Below, piece after piece: positions 54,037 to 61,566 of a DNA stretch of 64,000 bases. Each line of letters starts with the position of its first letter. Within the stretch, counting starts at the first letter, position 1. This stretch comes from Bacillota bacterium. GTDB taxonomy: Bacteria > Bacillota > Clostridia > Christensenellales > Pumilibacteraceae. The notes beneath the pieces were generated by a model. That model was not told the DNA's origin. It saw only the letters and a program-made list of their open reading frames with translations, and searched no databases. The stretch lies in the NCBI GenBank assembly GCA_009780325.1, contig WRAF01000002.1:53733-117732 (forward strand), written 5' to 3'. A program made the position numbers and the translations under genes.

Positions 54037-54559
54037 AAGACAAATTATATTATGTCAAATAATTATTGCCGTTTCTACCATTTTAATTGGGGTCATGTTT
54101 TTGCTAGTTGCTTTAGATGTTTTGCAGTTTCAACTATGGCAGGCGGCGGTTTTATTTATCCCTTTGATTGGGGGAATAGTGTTATTTATTCTTGGTTTTA
54201 TACAAGATAATACACTTTTAATTTGGGTGTCTATAATATTTTTATGTGCTGCTATAGTGTCGTTTATATCTATTTTTGGTTGCTGCAATCGCAATTTTTC
54301 TACTCTATATCCAATTTATATTTTGTCTCCAGCACTTGCTTCATTAATAGTAGGAATTTATGACAACTTTAAATTAAAGCCGCATTTAAAAATAATTCTT
54401 CCCTTATCAGCATTAAGTTTTTCATTTGCATTAAACAGTATTTTTAATCTCCATTTTGGCATTGTGATTGCTTGCATCTTTTTGTTCATTGCTTTAGCTT
54501 TTATATTATTCATTATTATAACGTTTAAAGGGAAACCTAATGACAAAGACAAAAAATAG
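54020..54559 (+). CDS. small multi-pass membrane protein
   Basis: 179 residues from ATG 54020 (GGAG nearby), overlapping the lgt stop by 17 nt. Six hydrophobic segments make up nearly the whole protein (IILCQIIIAVSTILIGVMFLLV, AAVLFIPLIGGIVLFILGF and others). No conserved motif recognised. Position in the lgt-pncB-divIVA run suggests cotranscription. Confidence 0.65.
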   Translation: MSLLTKRQIILCQIIIAVSTILIGVMFLLVALDVLQFQLWQAAVLFIPLIGGIVLFILGFIQDNTLLIWVSIIFLCAAIVSFISIFGCCNRNFSTLYPIYILSPALASLIVGIYDNFKLKPHLKIILPLSALSFSFALNSIFNLHFGIVIACIFLFIALAFILFIIITFKGKPNDKDKK

Positions 54560-55997
54560 CCCTATTATGCACCAACGCAACTTGAGTATGATGACTGACC
54601 TTTATCAACTGACAATGATGAATGGTTATTTTTTGTCTGGTTCTTATAAAAATATTGCTACCTTTGATATGTTTTTTAGGCACAAGGGTCAATTAAATTA
54701 TGCTATTTTTGCTGGATTAGAGCAAGCAATAGATTATATAAAAAACCTTGCATTCACTAGTCAAGATATAGATTATTTAGCTTCATTAAACATATTTGAC
54801 AAGGAATTTTTAAAATATTTAGCTAATTTCAAATTCACTGGCAGCTTATATTCATGTGAGGAAGGTGAAATAGTTTTTCCGTATGAGCCTATTTTAATAG
54901 TTAAGGCTCCGCTAATTGAGGCGCAGTTAATAGAAACAGCTCTTTTAAATATTATTTCTCATCAAACTTTAATTGCAACTAAAGCATCAAAAATAGTTCA
55001 GGCAGCAAAAAGTAAATCTGTAATAGAGTTTGGACTTAGGCGTGCTCAAGGACCTGATGCAGCAGTGTATGGCTCAAGGGCAGCAATCATTGGCGGCTGC
55101 AATGGGACAAGCAATGTTTTAGCAGGGCAACTATTTGATTTAGATATTAAAGGTACACACGCACATTCATGGGTGTTGAGTCACAATACTGAATTAGAAG
55201 CATTTGAAAATTTTGCTAATTCTTATCCAGATTCTTGCCTTTTATTAATTGATACTTATGATACATTAAACAGCGGACTAATTAATGCTATTAAAGTTTT
55301 TAACGATTTAAAAGCAAAAGGACATAAACCTATTGGCATAAGGTTAGATAGCGGTGATTTAGCATATTTATCAAAAAAATGCCGTCAAGCACTAGATTGT
55401 GCAGGATTTAATGATTGTATTATCTTTGCAAGCGGGGATATCGATGAAAAAGTGATTTCTTCATTAGAAGCCCAAGATGCCAAAATTGATGTATATGGAG
55501 TAGGCACAAAATTGATTACTAGCCAAGATACTCCGTCACTTGGCGGAGTATATAAATTAGCAAGTATCAATATAAGCGGAATAGAGCATCCTAAAATAAA
55601 AATTTCTAATTCATTAGATAGGATGACAAATCCTGGATTGAAAAAAGTGTATCGATTATATGATAAAGATGGTATGGCAAAGGCAGACTATATTGCATTA
55701 GAAAATGAAGAAATAAATAGTCCGCTTATATTAAAGCATGAAACAGATGTTTGGAAAAAGCTTATTTTAAAAGATTTTACTAAGCGAGAATTATTGTTGC
55801 CCATATTTAAAAATGGCAAACAAGCATATCAACTAAAAAGCATCAATCAGCATGCAAAAAAAGCTAAGTTTGAGTTAAATAAATTTTGGGAAGAATACAA
55901 AAGAGTAGATACTCCTCAAATATACAAAGTGAATCTGTCACAAGAATTAATAAATCTAAAAAAGTCATTATTAGGAAAAAATGGTTATGAAATTTAA
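54540..55997 (+). CDS. pncB: nicotinate phosphoribosyltransferase
   Basis: First step of the Preiss-Handler NAD salvage pathway, whose last step is encoded by nadE in this window. 485 residues. Motifs: LSMMTDLYQLTMMNGYF, EFGLRRAQGPDAA, GTHAHSW with the phosphorylatable His, GIRLDSGDLAYLSKKCR, FASGDIDEKVI and YGVGTKL. The start at 54540 overlaps the previous gene by 20 nt; MHQRNLS at 54567 is an alternative. Intact. Confidence 0.93.
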   Translation: MTKTKNSPIMHQRNLSMMTDLYQLTMMNGYFLSGSYKNIATFDMFFRHKGQLNYAIFAGLEQAIDYIKNLAFTSQDIDYLASLNIFDKEFLKYLANFKFTGSLYSCEEGEIVFPYEPILIVKAPLIEAQLIETALLNIISHQTLIATKASKIVQAAKSKSVIEFGLRRAQGPDAAVYGSRAAIIGGCNGTSNVLAGQLFDLDIKGTHAHSWVLSHNTELEAFENFANSYPDSCLLLIDTYDTLNSGLINAIKVFNDLKAKGHKPIGIRLDSGDLAYLSKKCRQALDCAGFNDCIIFASGDIDEKVISSLEAQDAKIDVYGVGTKLITSQDTPSLGGVYKLASINISGIEHPKIKISNSLDRMTNPGLKKVYRLYDKDGMAKADYIALENEEINSPLILKHETDVWKKLILKDFTKRELLLPIFKNGKQAYQLKSINQHAKKAKFELNKFWEEYKRVDTPQIYKVNLSQELINLKKSLLGKNGYEI

Positions 55998-56709
55998 TAA
56001 AGAAAGAAAGGGTTATGATAAAAATGAAGTTGATAAGCATGTTAAATCAACTAATGCTACAATTTTGACCCAAAAAGAAAGAATACTAGAGCAAGACAAA
56101 AAAATCGCTAGCTTAGAGAGCGAATTAATTTCTTATAGACAAAGGCAAGAATTAATTGCCAAGTCTATAATGAATGCTATTCAAAAAGCAGAGCAAATTG
56201 AAAATATTACTAGACAAAAATATTCTAATGATTTAGCACACTTAAAAGCTTTTCATGAAAGATGGTTATTATTTTATAATAAAATAATGCAAAAATATCC
56301 TTTGACAGACGATTTAGATGCGCTAGGGGAATTTAATAAAAACATGACTAGTATATTGATGGGAGATGCAGATGAAAGAGAAAAGGTAGGAGAGATTGAG
56401 GCTCACTTTGAAAAAGAGCAGCAAAGATTAAAAGTAATAAAAATGCATGGTAGTGAAGAAAAAGAATTTAATCCTGAGGAGAGCATTAGAAAATTATTAA
56501 GAAGGCAGGTTGTAGAAGATGAGCAAAAAAAGATTAAGCAAAGAGAATTAAAAAAAGAGGAGAAGGTGTTAGAGACTTTGAATATTCCGCAAAAAGATAG
56601 TTTTATAGAACCAGGTGAGTCAAGCGGTTTTTCTTATGAAGAATGTCTTAATCCTACGCAAGAGTTGTCGGATATATTAAAGGACTTAGGGCTTGATATT
56701 GCCGAATAG
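55981..56709 (+). CDS. DivIVA-like coiled-coil protein
   Basis: 242 residues, overlapping pncB by 17 nt. The N-terminus FNKERKGYDKNEVDKHVKSTNATILTQKERI follows the DivIVA pattern (F-x-x-x-x-x-GYD-x-x-EVD), and a coiled coil extends to about residue 90. The rest is charged and helical, with an acidic, Pro-containing tail. DivIVA proteins sense negative membrane curvature at poles and septa and recruit partners. The first ATG and one two codons later are equivalent alternatives. Confidence 0.7.
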   Translation: MVMKFNKERKGYDKNEVDKHVKSTNATILTQKERILEQDKKIASLESELISYRQRQELIAKSIMNAIQKAEQIENITRQKYSNDLAHLKAFHERWLLFYNKIMQKYPLTDDLDALGEFNKNMTSILMGDADEREKVGEIEAHFEKEQQRLKVIKMHGSEEKEFNPEESIRKLLRRQVVEDEQKKIKQRELKKEEKVLETLNIPQKDSFIEPGESSGFSYEECLNPTQELSDILKDLGLDIAE

Positions 56710-56749
56710 AATCTGGTTAAAATTAATTTCAGAAATGTGGTAAAAATGC

Positions 56750-56875
56750 TTGACTAAAGATTTTATTAATTATATAATTGCAGTTGAGCCGTCTTTAATA
56801 AGGTGTTGTAAATTTTTGTTTTACAAAGCAAAATACCTTATGAACGGAGACATTTAATAAGGAGGACTAAAACAA
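56750..56875 (+). promoter_or_regulatory. rplU promoter and L21 leader RNA
   Basis: TTGACT (56750-56755), 17-bp spacer, TATAAT (56773-56778). The 90-nt leader starting near 56785 can fold by pairing GCCGT with ACGG and AGGT with ACCT around an inner TTGTAAA/TTTTACAA hairpin, and ends with AAGGAGG before the ATG. Position and shape fit the L21 leader family of Bacillota, an autoregulatory mRNA structure; this family assignment is from memory. Confidence 0.6.
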
Positions 56876-57154
56876 ATGTATGCAATTATTGACATTGGTT
56901 CTAAGCAATTTAAAGTACAAAAAGGTGATATTTTAGAGGTTGATTCTTTGGGCGGCAATGTGGGTGACAAACTTGATTTTAATATTATCTTCAAACCTGA
57001 TAGTGATGCTAAAGATCAAAAAGCTAAGGCTGAAATCTTGTCACATGGAAAAGGTAAAAAAATTGTAGTTTTTAAATATAAAGCTAAAAAGAACATTCGT
57101 AAAAAACAAGGTCATCGCCAACATTTAACAAAAGTTAAAATTTTGAGTATCTAG
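56876..57154 (+). CDS. rplU: 50S ribosomal protein L21
   Basis: 92 residues, ten shorter than the common 102-103. The start MYAIIDIGSKQFKVQKGD and the end KKNIRKKQGHRQHLTKVKILSI are diagnostic; the shortening is in the central loop. First gene of the conserved rplU-prp-rpmA operon, with a strong AAGGAGG. Confidence 0.95.
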   Translation: MYAIIDIGSKQFKVQKGDILEVDSLGGNVGDKLDFNIIFKPDSDAKDQKAKAEILSHGKGKKIVVFKYKAKKNIRKKQGHRQHLTKVKILSI

Positions 57155-57161
57155 GATTAAG

Positions 57162-57488
57162 ATGACAAAAATTATTATTACAAAAAAAGATGGGCACATT
57201 ATATCTGTATCGGCAGAAGGTCATACAGAGTATGCTTTAGAGGGTGAGGATATTGTGTGTGCCGCTGTTTCTAGCATAATGCAAACGGCACTTTTGGGTT
57301 TATTGACTGTTGCAAAAATCCAAATTGATTTTAAGCGAAACGATGAGGAAGGTATATTGAAATTTGATTTGCCTAGACTAGATAAGATGCAAAGACATGA
57401 TGCTGACATTATTTTAGAAACTATGTTAATGGGCATAAACGATTTATATGAAAATTTTTCAAAGTTTATTTCTTTGAAAATAAAATAG
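57162..57488 (+). CDS. prp: ribosomal-processing cysteine protease Prp
   Basis: Removes the N-terminal extension of L27 before ribosome assembly. 108 residues; catalytic His21 in AEGHTEYA and Cys33 in [11 protein letters not shown]. Located between rplU and rpmA as in other Bacillota. The L27 encoded next carries the matching cleavage site. Confidence 0.93.
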   Translation: MTKIIITKKDGHIISVSAEGHTEYALEGEDIVCAAVSSIMQTALLGLLTVAKIQIDFKRNDEEGILKFDLPRLDKMQRHDADIILETMLMGINDLYENFSKFISLKIK

Positions 57489-57534
57489 GGGCGACAGTGC
57501 GTTGCTTGAATACACTAACAAGGAGGAAATCAAA

Positions 57535-57867
57535 ATGTATAATTTTAAGTCATTTATTAATATTCAATTATTCGCTTCAAAAAAAGGAGGCGGATCAACT
57601 AAAAATGGTAGAGATTCACACGCAAAAAGACTAGGACCTAAAAGAGGTGATGGTCAGTTTGTTTTAGCAGGTAATATCTTAGTAAGGCAAAGGGGAACAA
57701 AATTCCATCCAGGCTTCAATGTAGGCAGAGGAGGAGACGACACTTTGTTTGCTTTAACTGACGGTATTGTCAAGTTTGAAATGCGCAGAAACAGAAAGCA
57801 AATTAGTGTTTATCCAAATGCGCCAGTAGTTGCTGCACCTGTTAAAAAAGTAGCAAAAGCAAAGTAA
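57535..57867 (+). CDS. rpmA: 50S ribosomal protein L27 with cleavable N-terminus
   Basis: 110 residues from ATG 57535, with AAGGAGG 8 nt upstream. L27 reaches into the peptidyl-transferase centre. The Prp site is visible as [20 protein letters not shown], so 13 residues would be removed; the well-known S. aureus extension is about 9. The core [13 protein letters not shown] and [21 protein letters not shown] are standard. A terminator follows. Confidence 0.95.
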   Translation: MYNFKSFINIQLFASKKGGGSTKNGRDSHAKRLGPKRGDGQFVLAGNILVRQRGTKFHPGFNVGRGGDDTLFALTDGIVKFEMRRNRKQISVYPNAPVVAAPVKKVAKAK

Positions 57868-57888
57868 TCTTGAATTTAAGAATCAATA

Positions 57889-57922
57889 AAAACTGACTGT
57901 TTAATCAATAGTCAGTTTTTTT
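57889..57922 (+). terminator. terminator of rplU-prp-rpmA
   Basis: A 10-bp perfect stem AAAACTGACT / AGTCAGTTTT with T run. Confidence 0.8.
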
Positions 57923-58020
57923 GTGATTTTAGTTGACAATTTAATTCTTGGGATAAGGATGGTAAAGTTGTGCCTATAAAATAATCTACGACTTAGAATC
58001 AACACACAATTTTTTTGCAT

Positions 58021-58235
58021 TACTAGCCCTGGTCTTGAAAATAAAATAGGAAAGTCTAGTGGAATCTATGTTGTTCAAAAACTCCGCATTCGGTCGTCAA
58101 TACTGCTAGTATAGCCTTTTTCAAGTGTTCATTTTTATCCTGGCACGAAAGTGTATTGCCACGAATACTTCTTGGCACGGCAATCAAAAATATGCTTACT
58201 ATACACCCAATTTATTTTCAAGACAGGTCTAGTGA
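58021..58235. repeat. about 215-bp element bounded by 30-bp imperfect inverted repeats
   Basis: Arms at 58021-58050 and 58206-58235 share ACTAG, CCTG and a perfect 13-bp core TCTTGAAAATAAA. Inside are smaller hairpins (for example TTGCC/GGCAA near 58160-58184) but no open frame with a ribosome site. It could be a MITE-like remnant or a structured RNA. Confidence 0.45.
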
Positions 58236-58247
58236 TGAGATTCTTAC

Positions 58248-58315
58248 AGAATGACATAAAATTAAATTGGATTACTAAATGCAATTACTGTACCGTTTTA
58301 AAATTTTGTCATTCT
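58248..58315. repeat. REP-like inverted repeat
   Basis: AGAATGACA (58248-58256) and TGTCATTCT (58307-58315) are perfect inverse copies, with further AAAATT/AATTTT pairing. A more degenerate relative with ATGACATGAAATTT and AAATTTTGTTAT lies at about 17318-17392 between aroK and nadE. Confidence 0.4.
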
Positions 58316-58391
58316 ATCTATAAGAATTTTATTCATTATTTATGCGCTAGGAAAAATCGTCTGAAAGGAAAGATGCTTGCATCAACAAAAA

Positions 58392-58485
58392 GGGCGCCTA
58401 TGCAAGGCGTCCAGTAGCCGCAAGGCGGCAAGCCCACGAAGACCCCATAGCACGGGCTTATTATGTGCCCGAAGGGCACTTTTGT
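58392..58485. repeat. cluster of GC-rich hairpins, copy 3
   Basis: Four hairpins in 94 nt: GGGCGCC/GGCGTCC (58392-58412), GCCGC-AAG-GCGGC (58417-58429), AAGCCC/GGGCTT (58430-58459) and GTGCCC-GAA-GGGCAC (58465-58479) followed by TTTT. Strongly GC-rich against its surroundings and similar to 8298-8338 and 42021-42060. No coding potential is credible here. Confidence 0.5.
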
Positions 58486-58560
58486 TTCTTTTTGAAGGAT
58501 GCTTGCGGGTTGTTCGTTGAAATATTACTATAAAATCGCATGATGCTGTAATCACAACAA

Positions 58561-58591
58561 AAAAAGAATGCTTTTGGACAGCATTCTTTTT
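58561..58591 (-). terminator. terminator of the vor operon
   Basis: A 12-bp perfect stem AAAAAGAATGCT / AGCATTCTTTTT with 7-nt loop; on the minus strand it is followed by a T run. Confidence 0.85.
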
Positions 58592-58601
58592 CATATATTT
58601 A

Positions 58602-59150
58602 TTAAAGCTTGCCAGCTCTTTCAATACCTTGCTTTAAGCATTCAATGTTTGATGGTATGAATTTTTGTTTATCTGGAGCAGAGAATGTTTCTTCAATTGC
58701 TTTTATTGCACTTTCTTGCTTTAAATCACCAATCAATTTCACAAATGCGCCAAGACCAACAATGTTTCCGCCACGTTTGTTAATATTGACAGCCATCTCA
58801 TCCATAGGCAATTCATAAACTTTAACACCCTTGTTTAATTTGTCACATTTTTTAAAGACGATGTTTGAGTTTGTGATGATTATGCCGTTTTCAACTACTC
58901 TAGGTCCAAATTTATCTAAAGACGGCTCATTCATAGCAATTAAAATGTCAGGCTTATCAACTACCGGTGCAGATATTTCACCATCAGCATATTGTACTGT
59001 ACAGTTGCAAGTGCCGCCTCTCATTTCAGGACCATAAGATGGCATCCAAGTAGTATTTAATTTTTGTATTAATGCAGATTCAGCAATCAGCTTACCTAAT
59101 AAAAGCACGCCTTGTCCTCCGAATCCACTAATAATAATCTTTTTATTCAT
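58602..59150 (-). CDS. 2-oxoacid:ferredoxin oxidoreductase gamma subunit
   Basis: 182 residues; the start is MNKKIIISGFGGQG at 59150, 1 nt after the beta-subunit stop. The GFGGQGVLLLGKLIAESAL motif and MPSYGPEMRGGTCNC, then NEPSLDKFGPRV and GGNIVGLGAF, define the gamma chain of the POR/VOR/KOR family. It completes the heterotetramer that decarboxylates 2-oxoacids to acyl-CoA while reducing ferredoxin. Confidence 0.9.
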   Translation of the reverse strand: MNKKIIISGFGGQGVLLLGKLIAESALIQKLNTTWMPSYGPEMRGGTCNCTVQYADGEISAPVVDKPDILIAMNEPSLDKFGPRVVENGIIITNSNIVFKKCDKLNKGVKVYELPMDEMAVNINKRGGNIVGLGAFVKLIGDLKQESAIKAIEETFSAPDKQKFIPSNIECLKQGIERAGKL

Positions 59151-59151
59151 T

Positions 59152-59895
59152 CTATTTGCCTCCCTTAATATCTTTATAGACACCCACTGGATAGAAATCC
59201 ATAGCACGCTTCATATCTTTTTGAGCATCAGATGGTCTCATATGGAAACCAGTAGGGCAAGTAGCTAATATTTCTATCATAGAAAAACCTAATTCAGCTT
59301 GTTGATATTCAAATGCTTTTTTCAATGCTTTTTTAGTTTTCAATACGCCCGCAACAGTGTCACAGGCAGTTCTTTCAATATAAGCAGGACCTGTTAAAGT
59401 TGCAAGCATTTCTGATACCTTAATAGGATGACCATGAGTTTTTGGATCACGACCCATAGGGCAGGTACTTGCTTTATCACCTAACATAGTAGTGGGAGCC
59501 ATTTGTCCGCCTGTCATACCATAAATACCGTTGTTAATAAAAACAATAGTGATATTTTCACCTCTAGTTGCTGCATGCACAGTTTCAGCCATACCAATTG
59601 ATGCTAAATCACCATCACCTTGATATGTAAAAACTAGACTTTTTGGCGCAACTCTTTTAACACCTGTTGCAACAGCAGGGGCACGGCCATGAGCCGCTTG
59701 CACTCCGTCTGCATTATAATAGTTGTATCCAAATACAGAGCACCCAACAGGGAATACACCAACAACATTTTTATCAGCATTCATTTCTTCTAATACTTCG
59801 CCAATCAGTCTATGCACAATACCATGTGTACAACCAGGGCAATAGTGAAGAGGAACTTCGTTTTGTAGTCTTGATTTACCAAATACTTTTTTCAT
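59152..59895 (-). CDS. vorA: 2-oxoacid:ferredoxin oxidoreductase beta subunit (ThDP-binding)
   Basis: 247 residues. HYCPGCTHGIVHRLIGEVL, GRAPAVATGVKRV, the ThDP/Mg motif GDGDLASIGMAETVHAATRGENITIVFINN and GQMAPTT are those of the VorA/KorB chain. Branched-chain 2-oxoacids are favoured by the resemblance of the alpha chain to VorB, but 2-oxoglutarate or others remain possible. Overlaps the alpha-chain stop by 1 nt. Confidence 0.85.
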   Translation of the reverse strand: MKKVFGKSRLQNEVPLHYCPGCTHGIVHRLIGEVLEEMNADKNVVGVFPVGCSVFGYNYYNADGVQAAHGRAPAVATGVKRVAPKSLVFTYQGDGDLASIGMAETVHAATRGENITIVFINNGIYGMTGGQMAPTTMLGDKASTCPMGRDPKTHGHPIKVSEMLATLTGPAYIERTACDTVAGVLKTKKALKKAFEYQQAELGFSMIEILATCPTGFHMRPSDAQKDMKRAMDFYPVGVYKDIKGGK

Positions 59896-60950
59896 TATTT
59901 TTTGCCTCCTTTAACAAAATCAACAATTTCAGAAGGAACCATTACAATACCGCCTGCTCTGCCATAAAAATCAACTGGTTTAACGCCGTTTACTGCTAGT
60001 CGCACATCTTCAACCATTTGCCCCATAGATAACTCTACTGTAATAAAACGTTTAACAGATTTTTGTTTAGCTAATTTTTCTAAACAAGCAGTAGGATAAG
60101 GATATAAAGTAATTGGTCTAACTAAACCAGCTTTAATTTTTTGAGCTCTTAACTCATCAACAGCTGCTTTAGTTATTCTTGCAACAGAGCCGTAAGCAAC
60201 CAAAATTACTTCAGCATCGTCGCATTTATATTCTTCAACCATCACCTCATTTTTTTGCATTGCTGCATATTTTTTGAATAAGTGGTGGTTATGAGCTTCT
60301 AAATCATCTGGAGATATATGAATAGACTCAATTATGCGTTGACGATACTGGTCATTTCCGCATGTAGCCCAATCCTTTTTAGGTAATTTATTTAAATCTA
60401 CCATAGGAGGAATTTCAGCTGGCTCCATCATTTGACCTAATAAACCATCAGAAATCATCATAACAGGACTGCGGTATTCATCAGCTTTATCAAATGCTTT
60501 TGCTGTCAAATCAACAAACTCTTGCACTGAACTTGGTGCATAAACTAAACATTTATAGTCACCGTGTCCGCCGCCTTTTACTGCTTGAAAATAATCACCT
60601 TGTGCAGGTTGAATTCCGCCTAAGCCAGGACCTGCACGAGAGATATTTACGATAACGCAAGGAATCTCAGCGCCAGCGCAATAGCTTATGCCTTCAGTTT
60701 TTAATGAAATACCAGGGCTTGATGAACTTGTCATTACTCTGCCGCCTGCAGCGCCTGCACCGTATACCATGTTGATTGCAGATACTTCTGATTCTGCTTG
60801 AATAAATGTGCCGTTTACCTCAGGCATTCTCCAAGAGAGATACTCAGGGATTTCGTTTTGCGGCGTGATAGGGTAGCCAAAGAAAAATCTGCAACCTGCT
60901 GCGATTGCTGCTTCTGCTACTGCTTCATTGCCTTTCCATAACTTTTTCAT
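59895..60950 (-). CDS. vorB: 2-oxoacid:ferredoxin oxidoreductase alpha subunit, VorB-like
   Basis: 351 residues. GNEAVAEAAIAAGCRFFFGYPITPQNEIPEYL, the EAESEVSAINMVYGAGAAGGRVMTSSSSPG stretch and RAGPGLGGIQPAQGDYFQAVKGGGHGDY are characteristic of VorB (3-methyl-2-oxobutanoate:ferredoxin oxidoreductase) as I know it. It probably funnels branched-chain amino-acid catabolism into acyl-CoA and reduced ferredoxin. Preceded by a zinc-ribbon protein and ferredoxin in the same operon. Confidence 0.85.
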   Translation of the reverse strand: MKKLWKGNEAVAEAAIAAGCRFFFGYPITPQNEIPEYLSWRMPEVNGTFIQAESEVSAINMVYGAGAAGGRVMTSSSSPGISLKTEGISYCAGAEIPCVIVNISRAGPGLGGIQPAQGDYFQAVKGGGHGDYKCLVYAPSSVQEFVDLTAKAFDKADEYRSPVMMISDGLLGQMMEPAEIPPMVDLNKLPKKDWATCGNDQYRQRIIESIHISPDDLEAHNHHLFKKYAAMQKNEVMVEEYKCDDAEVILVAYGSVARITKAAVDELRAQKIKAGLVRPITLYPYPTACLEKLAKQKSVKRFITVELSMGQMVEDVRLAVNGVKPVDFYGRAGGIVMVPSEIVDFVKGGKK

Positions 60951-60980
60951 AGTTAATTTTTACTCCTCCATTAGGATTTT

Positions 60981-61205
60981 TTAATTAATTAGGTTTTTGT
61001 TCTCATATTTAGTTTTTAATTTTTCTAAATCCTTTTGATTATCAACATAAAACTCTGTATATCCGCATTTTGAACATATGTATGGTTTAATAATTGCAGA
61101 GTTTAATATCCCAAAGGGGATGCGGATCATAGGATTAGTATAATGAGAACCTATTGTAATAATAGAATTATTATTACATTTTGGGCAAACTTTTGTGTCT
61201 TTCAT
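60981..61205 (-). CDS. small zinc-ribbon protein inside the vor operon
   Basis: 74 residues with two Cys pairs, CPKCNNN near the N-terminus and CSKCGYTEFYV after residue 40, forming a zinc ribbon. Between them is an apolar stretch (NPMIRIPFGILNSAII), and a charged helix ends the protein. It sits between the ferredoxin and alpha-chain genes, 9 nt from the former, so cotranscription is certain in practice. Such a protein is not a standard part of VOR/KOR operons. Role unknown. Confidence 0.7.
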   Translation of the reverse strand: MKDTKVCPKCNNNSIITIGSHYTNPMIRIPFGILNSAIIKPYICSKCGYTEFYVDNQKDLEKLKTKYENKNLIN

Positions 61206-61214
61206 AGCAATTTA

Positions 61215-61427
61215 TTATCCTCTATAGACATCAATTACTACATCTGGACACATTGTAGCGCAAGCAGCGCAACCAACACAAGCGTCAGTGTCAATGCATT
61301 CAACTATATTATAGCCTTTTGCATTGGTTTTAGCGCCAAGTTTAAGGATTTTTTTCGGGCAAGCGTCAACACAAAGGTTGCAGCCTTTGCATAATTCTCC
61401 CGAAATTTCAATCTTTCCTTTAGCCAT
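61215..61427 (-). CDS. vorD: 2[4Fe-4S] ferredoxin, VorD/KorD-type delta subunit
   Basis: 70 residues from ATG 61427; GGAGG lies 11 nt upstream, overlapping an earlier in-frame ATG at 61445 that is therefore less likely. Two CxxCxxCxxxCP motifs (CKGCNLCVDACP and CVGCAACATMCP) hold two [4Fe-4S] clusters that carry electrons from the ThDP site to free ferredoxin. First gene of the operon. Confidence 0.88.
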   Translation of the reverse strand: MAKGKIEISGELCKGCNLCVDACPKKILKLGAKTNAKGYNIVECIDTDACVGCAACATMCPDVVIDVYRG

Positions 61428-61475
61428 AGTTTTATATACCTCCATTTAATATTAACAAAATTAAGTAAACAGCAT

Positions 61476-61506
61476 AAAAGCAAGCATCAAATTTATGCCT
61501 GCTTTT
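61476..61506 (-). terminator. hairpin between the protease gene and the vor operon
   Basis: AAAAGCAAGCAT / ATGCCTGCTTTT (one wobble) with a 7-nt AT loop. The T run is short (TTTT), so termination may be partial and some vor transcription may come from upstream. Confidence 0.5.
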
Positions 61507-61566
61507 ATAGTGTATCATTATAAATTTTTTCAGTCAAGCATTTGCAATGCTCTATAACATTTATAA

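Noticed and set aside
58382..58624. An 80-codon minus-strand frame across the GC-rich hairpin cluster
   Set aside because: It spans the hairpins and the vor terminator, lacks a ribosome site, and its Arg/Leu-rich end derives from the hairpin repeats.
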